Translations under genes and position numbers: made by a program
Source: Acidobacteriota bacterium
GTDB lineage: Bacteria > Acidobacteriota > Terriglobia > Terriglobales > Acidobacteriaceae
Assembly: GCA_013289795.1 (NCBI GenBank)
Contig: JABCZH010000002.1
Coordinates: forward strand, 186,001 to 250,000
DNA length: 64,000 bases
Reading direction: 5' to 3'
Part shown: one piece after another, positions 57,844 to 64,000 of the stretch
Layout: each line of letters starts with the position of its first letter
Position numbering within the stretch: the first letter of the stretch is position 1
The notes under the pieces: generated by a model
Database searches by the model: none
Told to the model about the DNA's origin: nothing
The model's input: only the letters and a program-made list of their open reading frames with translations

Positions 57844-59025
57844 TTGGCGACTGGAATCACAACTGGAGTCGAAGCTGCGGTGAAGCACGACGACCTTGCG
57901 CAGCCTCTGTCCCGCGAGGCCGCGTGCCGGCTGATTCGCTGCCCAGACGAGCATCTTCCCGAGCTTCTGTCGGCAGCAGTCGAAGCCAAAGAGCGATTCA
58001 AGCCGCGAGTCATTACCTACTCACGCAAAGTCTTTCTTCCCCTGACCAATCTGTGCCGCGACTATTGTGGCTATTGCATTTTCCGGCGCGACCCCGGCCA
58101 ACCCGGCGCCCACACCATGACGTCAGAGGAAGTGTTGGAAGTGGCGCGCGCCGGCGAGAAGATGGGATGTACAGAAGCTCTGTTCAGCCTGGGGGACAAG
58201 CCAGAACTCATGTTCCCGGAGATGCGCGAGACACTTCGGCGACTCGGATACAACTCGACGTTGCAATATCTTGAGGCAATGTGCGAACTGGTGCTGCGGC
58301 AGACTACATTGTTGCCTCATCCCAATCCTGGGTTGTTGAGCGCGGAATGGATAGCCCGCATGGCGGCGGTTTCTCCCAGCATGGGTTTGATGCTTGAGAC
58401 CACGAATGCCAGGTTGCTGGCAGCCGGAGCCGCGCATGACAACGCTCCCGACAAGTTGCCTTCGAAGCGGCTGCGTACTATCGAAGAAGCCGGCAAACAA
58501 AGAGTTCCATTCACCACCGGCCTGCTGATTGGGATTGGTGAAACCGCCGAAGATCGAGTGGACTCGTTGCTCGCGATTCGTGAGTTGCACGAGCGCTACG
58601 GCCACATTCAGGAGGTGATCATCCAGAATTTCCGCGTGAAACCTGAAATCCCCATGCACGATTGGCCGGAGCCGACGCAGGGGGACGTGCTGAGGACCAT
58701 TGCGGTTGCACGCCTGCTGATGCCGGAAGTCAATCTTCAAGCTCCGCCCAATCTTTCCGCTCCCAGTTACGAGGACTTGCTCGATGCCGGCATCAACGAC
58801 TGGGGAGGAGTTTCGCCGCTGACCCCGGATTTCATCAATCCGGAAAGACCCTGGCCACATCTGGACGAACTGCAACGGCGCACGGAATCCAAGGGATTCA
58901 TTCTGCGCCAGCGGCTTCCGGTCTATCCGGAATTTTTGCCCGCGGTGGCGTCGCGCCCCGGCTTGCTGGCAGACAGAGTGCGTGCGGCCTCCGATCCCCA
59001 CTGTTACGCGAGGAGAGCGGCATGA
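57844..59025 (+). CDS. cofG: FO synthase subunit 1 (7,8-didemethyl-8-hydroxy-5-deazariboflavin synthase)
   Basis: 393 residues from a TTG with GAGG 5 bp upstream. The radical SAM cluster ligands are Cys71, Cys75 and Cys78 (CRDYCGYC), followed by the CofG pattern GCTEALFSLGDKPE, NPGLLSAEW, SMGLMLETTNARL, PFTTGLLIGIGE and NDWGGVSPLTPDFINPERPWP. It joins with CofH to make the deazaflavin FO from a ribityl-uracil and tyrosine. In Actinobacteria the two are fused as FbiC; here they are separate. The stop overlaps the cofD start (ATGA). Confidence 0.97.
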   Translation: MATGITTGVEAAVKHDDLAQPLSREAACRLIRCPDEHLPELLSAAVEAKERFKPRVITYSRKVFLPLTNLCRDYCGYCIFRRDPGQPGAHTMTSEEVLEVARAGEKMGCTEALFSLGDKPELMFPEMRETLRRLGYNSTLQYLEAMCELVLRQTTLLPHPNPGLLSAEWIARMAAVSPSMGLMLETTNARLLAAGAAHDNAPDKLPSKRLRTIEEAGKQRVPFTTGLLIGIGETAEDRVDSLLAIRELHERYGHIQEVIIQNFRVKPEIPMHDWPEPTQGDVLRTIAVARLLMPEVNLQAPPNLSAPSYEDLLDAGINDWGGVSPLTPDFINPERPWPHLDELQRRTESKGFILRQRLPVYPEFLPAVASRPGLLADRVRAASDPHCYARRAA

Positions 59026-59978
59026 TCGTTGTGCTCACGGGCGGCACGGGAGGCGCGAAGTTCGTGGAGGGCCTGCGGCAAGTGGCCCCGGTCGAGGACC
59101 TCACCTTTGTGGTAAATACCGGAGATGACCTGCAATGGTGGGGTCTGTACGTATCTCCGGACCTGGACTCGATCACCTACGCGGTGTCAGGTCTGCTCAG
59201 CCGCGAACGGGGTTGGGGAGTGAAGGGTGACACATTTTTCTGTCTACAGGCGATGGGCGAATTGGCCGAGCCGATCTGGTTCCACGTTGGCGACCGCGAC
59301 CTCGCAATTCACCTGCTGCGCTCCAAGACGCTGGGCGAAGGAAAGACTCTGACTGAAGCAACCACGGAAATTTGCGCCAAGCTGGGCGTGCAAGGGCGCA
59401 TCCTGCCTATGAGCAATTCGCGAGTGGAGACCAGGGTTGACACGCCGCTCGGCGAGTTGAGCTTTCAGGAATATTTTGTGCAGCGCTGGTATCAGGACCC
59501 GGTGAGGGCGGTGCGATTTGCAGGAGCCACCGAAGCCGAACCCGCGCCTGGTGTGGTGGAAGCGATCATGTCCGCCAACGCTGTGATTCTCGCGCCAAGT
59601 AATCCGAGCACCAGTATCGGTCCAATCCTCTCCGTGTCCGGCATCCGGGATGCGCTCCGGAAGACCCAAGCGACAGTGGCTGCCATTAGTCCGATTGTGG
59701 GAGACGCAGCGGTTTCTGGTCCAGCAGGAATTCTGATGGCGGCGCAAGGGTTTCCGGTTTCGATTGCTGGGGTGGCGCAGGCCTACGAGGATTTTCTCGA
59801 CATTCTGATTGCCGACCTGCGCGACACGGAAGCCGCCAAGCAGCTCACCCGCCCCGGGCTGCGAGTGCACTGTACCAACACCATCATGCGAAATTCCGAC
59901 GACAAGGCCAAGCTGGCAAGAACCGTCCTTGCCTTGGTGACCGCGGAAAGTACTGCAAAAGCAGGGGCGGATTCATGA
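59022..59978 (+). CDS. cofD: 2-phospho-L-lactate (or phosphoenolpyruvate) transferase
   Basis: 318 residues from the ATG at 59022, which overlaps the cofG stop; a long in-frame extension upstream is the shadow of cofG. MIVVLTGGTGGAKFVEGLRQV, VVNTGDDLQWWGLYVSPDLDSITYAV, GWGVKGDTF, FHVGDRDLAIHLLR and LAPSNPSTSIGPILSVSGIRDAL are CofD/FbiA signatures. It moves the phospho-lactyl or phospho-enolpyruvyl group from the CofC product onto FO to give F420-0 or its dehydro form. The donor cannot be read from the sequence. Confidence 0.96.
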   Translation: MIVVLTGGTGGAKFVEGLRQVAPVEDLTFVVNTGDDLQWWGLYVSPDLDSITYAVSGLLSRERGWGVKGDTFFCLQAMGELAEPIWFHVGDRDLAIHLLRSKTLGEGKTLTEATTEICAKLGVQGRILPMSNSRVETRVDTPLGELSFQEYFVQRWYQDPVRAVRFAGATEAEPAPGVVEAIMSANAVILAPSNPSTSIGPILSVSGIRDALRKTQATVAAISPIVGDAAVSGPAGILMAAQGFPVSIAGVAQAYEDFLDILIADLRDTEAAKQLTRPGLRVHCTNTIMRNSDDKAKLARTVLALVTAESTAKAGADS

Positions 59979-60607
59979 TTCTGGTTCCGGTGAAGAATCT
60001 GTCCGGCGCCAAACAACGGCTAGCCTCGCTGCTGGACCAGGCCACTCGCACTGATCTCGCGCAGACTATGTTACTCGACGTACTTGAGACATTGGCCTCA
60101 TGGGCGGACCGGCCGGAGGTTGCTCTGGTCACCAGCGATGCGTTTGCTTGTGATTTGGCGCGGCGCTTCGATTTTGAAGTGATTCACGACTCTGCCAACC
60201 GCAGCGAGACGGACGCGGTCGAAATGGCCACTAGAGTTTGCGAAGCGCGCGGAGCGAACTTCACGTTGGTGATCCCCGGTGATGTTCCCTTGATTCAAGT
60301 CCAGGAGTTGGAAAGCATTCTCCAAGCGGCGCCAGAAGAAGGATCGGTGTTGGCGCCAGCCGCAGATGGACGTGGCACGAATGCGGCGTTTCGGCGGCCA
60401 GCCGGACTCTTTCCGCTGCGATTTGGAAACGACAGCTTCAAACCACATCTGGCTGCAGCGCGAGCTACTGGGAAGCCGGTGGTGGTGCTTCCCCTTCCGG
60501 GCATCGCGCTGGACATTGACAGTCCGGCTGACCTGCGCCGCTTGGCGGATTTGCCCGGTGAAACCCACTCGCAACGCATGGTTCGGAGCTTCGACTTGGC
60601 CGATTAG
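59975..60607 (+). CDS. cofC: 2-phospho-L-lactate/phosphoenolpyruvate guanylyltransferase
   Basis: 210 residues. MILVPVKNLSGAKQRLASLLDQATRTDLAQTMLLDVLETL is the nucleotidyltransferase start with the K..AK.RL GTP site; TLVIPGDVPLIQVQEL provides metal-binding Asp, and DGRGTNAAFRRP, FGNDSFKPHLAAA and ALDIDSPADL follow. It links GMP to phospholactate, PEP or 3-phosphoglycerate for CofD. The substrate varies among bacteria and is unresolved here. The ATG overlaps the cofD stop by 4 bp. Confidence 0.94.
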   Translation: MILVPVKNLSGAKQRLASLLDQATRTDLAQTMLLDVLETLASWADRPEVALVTSDAFACDLARRFDFEVIHDSANRSETDAVEMATRVCEARGANFTLVIPGDVPLIQVQELESILQAAPEEGSVLAPAADGRGTNAAFRRPAGLFPLRFGNDSFKPHLAAARATGKPVVVLPLPGIALDIDSPADLRRLADLPGETHSQRMVRSFDLAD

Positions 60608-60627
60608 CCTCGGGCAGCGAACGAATA

Positions 60628-61398
60628 ATGACGCAATCATCTCCGCTTCGAGGGTTGCAGATTGTGCCGGTTCCTTTTTCCGAGGAGATTCGCCACGGCG
60701 ACCCGCTCCTCGAGAAGATTCTGGGAGCTCTGAAGAGCAGCAGGCTGTCGCCAAAGGTTGGGGACATCCTGATCATAAAGCATAAGATTGTGTCGAAGGC
60801 CGAAGGCCAGTTTGTTGAACTGGATAAGCTCAAGCCTCCCCCAAGGTCGCGCGCTTGGGCGCGGCGATACAAAGTTGATGCCAGAGTCCTCGAGCTGGCG
60901 CTGGCCGAGAGCCGGCGCGTGGTGCGGCGCAAGCGTGGCGTGCTGATCACGGAAACCCGCCATGGGTTGATTTGTGCAAATAGTGGCGTGGACGTTTCAA
61001 ACGTCGACGGTGGCTGTCACGCACTGTTGCTGCCCAAGGATCCTGACGCTTCGGCGGCACGCTTGCATCGTGGGCTCAGGAAACGCCTGGGCCTGTCGAT
61101 TCCCGTAATCATTACTGATTCTTTCGGGCGCCCGTGGCGCGAAGGGCTCACTGAGGTCGCAATCGGCGTGGCGGGTATGCAGGCGCTGCACGACTATCGT
61201 GGCGCTCGCGACCCCTCCGGCTATCCCTTGCGGGTTAGTATTGAGGCGGTGGCTGACGAACTGGCTTGCGCTGCGGGACTGGTTTGCGGCAAGCTGGCTC
61301 GCACACCGGCATGCATCGTGCGTGGATTCAAGTACCGGCGAGCACGGGGACTAGCACGCGACTTGATTCGCCCGGCAGCGACGGACTTGTTTCGTTGA
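60628..61398 (+). CDS. cofE: Coenzyme F420:L-glutamate ligase
   Basis: 256 residues. LRGLQIVPVPFSEEIRHGDPLLEKIL, GDILIIKHKIVSKAEGQFVELDKLKP, TETRHGLICANSGVDVSNVDGGCHALLLPKDPDASAARLHRGLRKRLGLSIPVIITDSFGRPWREGLTEVAIGVAGMQAL are the CofE blocks. It adds glutamates to F420-0 with GTP. The protein is the single-domain archaeal-type ligase and lacks the FMN-binding second domain of actinobacterial FbiB, so reduction of a dehydro-F420 intermediate would need another enzyme if PEP is the precursor. Confidence 0.96.
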   Translation: MTQSSPLRGLQIVPVPFSEEIRHGDPLLEKILGALKSSRLSPKVGDILIIKHKIVSKAEGQFVELDKLKPPPRSRAWARRYKVDARVLELALAESRRVVRRKRGVLITETRHGLICANSGVDVSNVDGGCHALLLPKDPDASAARLHRGLRKRLGLSIPVIITDSFGRPWREGLTEVAIGVAGMQALHDYRGARDPSGYPLRVSIEAVADELACAAGLVCGKLARTPACIVRGFKYRRARGLARDLIRPAATDLFR

Positions 61399-61416
61399 GC
61401 TTGCGAAGGAGAATTT

Positions 61417-62649
61417 GTGACTCGATTGTTGGCGCAGTCTGAACTCGAGAGTTTCCCGAACCTCGAATGGCCTGAGGTTGCTCCCCGCCTCGACGTCGGC
61501 GTGCGGGCTGCCATGGAGCAAGTGATGGAAACGCTGGATGGCGCCACGCTGACGCGAGCACAATGCCTGCTGCTGGCAGGCTCGGAGGGTGACGACCTGC
61601 TGGGCCTGCTGGTGGCCGCGAACCATTTGCGGCGTGAACTCTCCGGCAATCTGGTGACCTACGTCGTAAATCGCAACATCAACTTTACGAATGTGTGCTT
61701 TGTGGGCTGCAAGTTTTGCGCCTTCAGCCGCGGTCCTCGCGAGTCCGACACGTATTTTCTGACTCCGGAGCAGGTAGGGCAAAAGGCGCTCCAGGCGTGG
61801 GAAGTCGGCGCCACCGAGGTTTGTATTCAAGGCGGCCTACCCCACGGACTTCCGCCTTTCTACTATCGCGACATTCTGCGCGCGGTGAAGAAGGTGACGC
61901 CGGGCATGCACATCCATGCCTTTTCGCCGATGGAGATTGTCTATGGCGTCGAGCTCACAGGGATGGCGCTGGACGATTATCTCCGCATGTTGAAAGACAA
62001 TGGGCTCGACACGCTGCCCGGCACGGCGGCTGAGATTCTTGACGACGACGTGCGCTTTGTTCTCTCTCGCAACAAGCTCACGACCGAACAATGGAAGCAA
62101 GTGATTCGCACGGCGCATGGATGCGGCATTCGCAGCACCTCCACACTGATGTATGGACACGTGGAGACTACTGAGCATTGGGTGAATCAACTGCTCTTGT
62201 TACGCCAGATCCAGCAGGAAACCGGTGGCTTCACCGAGTTTGTGCCACTGGGTTTCGTGCATCGGAACACGCTCCTGTTTCATCAGGGTATTGCGCGCCC
62301 CGGGCCAACCTTGGCGGAGCATTTGAAGGTTCATGCGCTGGCGCGGGTGTTGTTGGCCGGTGCCATCAACAACATTCAAGTATCGTGGGTAAAGCTGAAT
62401 TGCGACCTGTCGCGACTCTGCCTGCAGGCCGGCGCGAACGACTACGGCGGAACGCTGATGGAAGAGAATATTTCCCGCGAAGCCGGGGCTACGGCCGGTC
62501 AATACACCAGTCCGGAAGACTTCCAGTCGTTGATTCTTGAAGCTGGGCGAATTCCCGCCGAGCGCAACACGACCTACAGCAAAATCAACATCAAGTTGCC
62601 GCTGGAAGATTTGGTGGCGGAGCAGTCCCTGGAACCGGAGTTTGCATGA
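61417..62649 (+). CDS. cofH: FO synthase subunit 2 (5-amino-6-ribitylaminouracil-tyrosine 4-hydroxyphenyl transferase)
   Basis: 410 residues from a GTG with AAGGAG 6 bp upstream. The radical SAM motif is Cys94, Cys98 and Cys101 (CFVGCKFC) after YVVNRNINFTN, then GATEVCIQGGLPHG, KVTPGMHIHAFSPMEIVYG, LPGTAAEILDDDVR, TSTLMYGHVE, PLGFVHRNTLLF and GANDYGGTLMEENISREAGA. It couples tyrosine-derived 4-hydroxybenzyl to the ribityl-uracil; CofG closes the ring. It starts 18 bp after cofE and overlaps npdG by 4 bp. Confidence 0.97.
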   Translation: MTRLLAQSELESFPNLEWPEVAPRLDVGVRAAMEQVMETLDGATLTRAQCLLLAGSEGDDLLGLLVAANHLRRELSGNLVTYVVNRNINFTNVCFVGCKFCAFSRGPRESDTYFLTPEQVGQKALQAWEVGATEVCIQGGLPHGLPPFYYRDILRAVKKVTPGMHIHAFSPMEIVYGVELTGMALDDYLRMLKDNGLDTLPGTAAEILDDDVRFVLSRNKLTTEQWKQVIRTAHGCGIRSTSTLMYGHVETTEHWVNQLLLLRQIQQETGGFTEFVPLGFVHRNTLLFHQGIARPGPTLAEHLKVHALARVLLAGAINNIQVSWVKLNCDLSRLCLQAGANDYGGTLMEENISREAGATAGQYTSPEDFQSLILEAGRIPAERNTTYSKINIKLPLEDLVAEQSLEPEFA

Positions 62650-63335
62650 GCCGTACGATTGCCGTTCTCGGAGGGACCGGAGCAGAAGGCTTCGGTCTGG
62701 CTTTGCGCTGGGCGCAAGCGGGCGAGACAGTGATCATCGGCTCACGCGACGCCAAGCGCGCACAAGCGGCCGCGGACCGAATCAAACAGCAAGCCGGCGC
62801 AACTGCGAACGTAGCCGGGGCGGAGAATACCGCCGCGTGCGGAGCCGCAGACCTGTTAGTGCTCACCGTTCCTTTTGAAGGCCACGCTGCTCTGCTCAAG
62901 CAGTTGAAACCTGCGCTTCGACCGGGAAGCATCGTGGTAGACGCAACCGTGCCTTTGGCTGCGAGCGTTGGCGGACGAGCCAGCCGCACTCTCGGTGTCT
63001 GGCAAGGATCGGCCGCGCAAGAGACTGCGGAACTGGTTCCGAGCAGTGTTTCTGTAGTTGCCGCATTTCAAAATGTGGGCGCCGAGATACTGAACTCCGG
63101 AGGGCCCGTCGAGTGTGACGTGATCGTATGTAGCGACGACGCGGAAGCCGGCAAGACCATCCGCGCGCTCGCCGCGCAGATCCCTGGAGTGCGCGCTATT
63201 GACGGCGGCAAACTGGAAAATGCACGCATTCTCGAACAAATCACGGCCTTGCTCATCGGATTGAACATCCGCCACAAAGGGCATTCCGGGATTCGCGTCA
63301 CCGGGCTCCCCCCTGCTGCCTACACCGGTCGCTAA
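62646..63335 (+). CDS. npdG: NADPH-dependent F420 reductase
   Basis: 229 residues. [41 protein letters not shown] is the GGTGxxG Rossmann motif of F420:NADP oxidoreductase, and [38 protein letters not shown] and the closing [16 protein letters not shown] fit Npd/FNO. It moves hydride between NADP(H) and F420. Its place at the end of the operon means the cofactor and its redox link are made together; the LLM oxidoreductase at 45610 is a possible user. Confidence 0.95.
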   Translation: MSRTIAVLGGTGAEGFGLALRWAQAGETVIIGSRDAKRAQAAADRIKQQAGATANVAGAENTAACGAADLLVLTVPFEGHAALLKQLKPALRPGSIVVDATVPLAASVGGRASRTLGVWQGSAAQETAELVPSSVSVVAAFQNVGAEILNSGGPVECDVIVCSDDAEAGKTIRALAAQIPGVRAIDGGKLENARILEQITALLIGLNIRHKGHSGIRVTGLPPAAYTGR

Positions 63336-63391
63336 CTTCCTCTGCGCTGTCGGGGTGCTTGTGTTTACAATCCTCGCAGGCTCAATCGGCA

Positions 63392-64000
63392 ATGGACACT
63401 CCAACCGCGGACCACGTCGCCATCGAATTCCGCAACGTTTCCTACGGTCTGAACGGCGGCACTGAGGTGCTGCACAACCTGAACATGGACATTCGCCGCG
63501 GCGAAACTCTGGTGTTGCTGGGACGAAGTGGTTCGGGGAAAACCACTACTCTGAAGCTGATCAATCATCTCCTCGCTGCAACCGAGGGTGAAATTCGGGT
63601 GGATGGACGAGCGTTGCGTGAGTGGGATGTGATCCGCCTGCGACGGATGACCGGTTATGTTATTCAGGAAGCCGGCCTGTTTCCTCACTACACCGTTGAG
63701 CGCAACATCGGTTTGGTTCCAAAGATTGAAGGATGGCCGGCAGAACGCATTCGCAATCGGGTGCAGGAACTGCTGCAACTTGTGGGACTGGAGCCACGGA
63801 TAGGGTCGCGCTATCCCCGTGAACTCTCGGGCGGGCAGCGGCAAAGAGTCGGCGTAGCGCGGGCGCTGGCAGTCGATCCTCCTTTCTTGCTGATGGACGA
63901 ACCCTTCGGCGCGCTGGACCCTCTAACCCGCGTGGAATTGCAGCGTGAGTTTCTGGCCTTGCAGAAACGCCTTCAAAAGACAGTTGTCTTCGTAACTCAT
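63392..64000 (+). CDS. ABC transporter ATP-binding protein, osmoprotectant (OpuCA)-like, 5' part
   Basis: 203 residues are visible before the window ends; the frame is open at the edge. [55 protein letters not shown] has Walker [28 protein letters not shown] the Q-loop, [36 protein letters not shown] the signature and Walker B, and VFVTH the switch His. [11 protein letters not shown] and KLIN are typical of glycine-betaine/choline (OpuA/OpuC/ProV) ATPases. The permease and binding protein would lie downstream outside the window. Confidence 0.88.
   Translation, partial: MDTPTADHVAIEFRNVSYGLNGGTEVLHNLNMDIRRGETLVLLGRSGSGKTTTLKLINHLLAATEGEIRVDGRALREWDVIRLRRMTGYVIQEAGLFPHYTVERNIGLVPKIEGWPAERIRNRVQELLQLVGLEPRIGSRYPRELSGGQRQRVGVARALAVDPPFLLMDEPFGALDPLTRVELQREFLALQKRLQKTVVFVTH

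Noticed and set aside
58662-59021. Long in-frame extension of cofD
   Set aside because: It lies wholly inside cofG, and the ATGA overlap at 59022 is the expected start.
1-64000. tRNA, rRNA, CRISPR, prophage or insertion sequence
   Set aside because: No cloverleaf with a TTCGAATC-type arm, no regular spacer repeats, and no transposase, integrase or phage structural gene was seen.

Overview
This 64 kb chromosomal window comes from a bacterium that, by gene content, is most likely an acidobacterium (inference). Pointers are Ser/Thr kinases fused to other domains, an Oar-like TonB receptor with an N-terminal carboxypeptidase-regulatory-like domain, many degenerate CACAGAG-type intergenic repeats, a compact omega subunit beside rho, and a full coenzyme F420 operon outside the Actinobacteria. 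Coding density is high. I see no rRNA or tRNA gene, CRISPR array, prophage or intact insertion sequence.

Layout. 1-4.2 kb: two tandem TolC-type outer membrane efflux proteins (the first cut by the window edge) and a family 2 glycosyltransferase. 4.2-8.6 kb: a B12-dependent acyl-CoA mutase large subunit whose active site reads isobutyryl-CoA mutase-like rather than methylmalonyl-CoA mutase-like, its separate cobalamin subunit, and between them an ORF6N DNA-binding protein with an unusual palindrome pair and an AlkA-type glycosylase, then an atypical crotonase. 8.6-11.4 kb: membrane pyrophosphatase hppA with a clear promoter and a structured leader. 11.4-13.8 kb: an outer membrane protein/cytochrome c/haem-binding operon next to a Fur-family regulator, with TTGCAA-type palindromes in front of both. 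13.8-19.4 kb: a periplasmic coiled-coil protein, an MscS channel, a DoxX-like membrane protein under a small self-operator repressor, rho, rpoZ and a YifB/ComM ATPase. 19.6-28.5 kb: a PAS histidine kinase, a TonB receptor, a kinase-FGE-hydrolase fusion and a thiolase.

28.5-35.9 kb: a 15-codon lysine-rich micro-gene with its own promoter and terminator, an AddB/UvrD-like helicase-nuclease, rsmE, and a CIRCE-controlled hrcA-grpE-dnaJ heat-shock operon in which dnaJ has no ATG, GTG or TTG start. 35.9-45.5 kb: an FAD oxidoreductase, a STAS protein, a very large periplasmic repeat protein divergent from a membrane Ser/Thr kinase, a VapC toxin remnant, an Mrp ATPase, an SDR, a VTT membrane protein, a hotdog thioesterase and a cysteine-rich unknown.

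45.6-56.7 kb: one co-directional catabolic-looking cluster. In transcription order it encodes a three-subunit molybdenum hydroxylase with its CoxG protein, a ketopantoate-reductase-like enzyme, an M24, an M20 and a second M24 hydrolase-fold protein, a second ketopantoate-reductase-like enzyme, and an F420/flavin LLM oxidoreductase. Two of the hydrolase-fold proteins seem to have lost most of their metal ligands. This is my best candidate for an undescribed pathway. 56.8-64 kb: a CruF-type carotenoid protein, then cofG-cofD-cofC-cofE-cofH-npdG, which together make and reduce F420, and the start of an osmoprotectant-type ABC ATPase cut by the window end.
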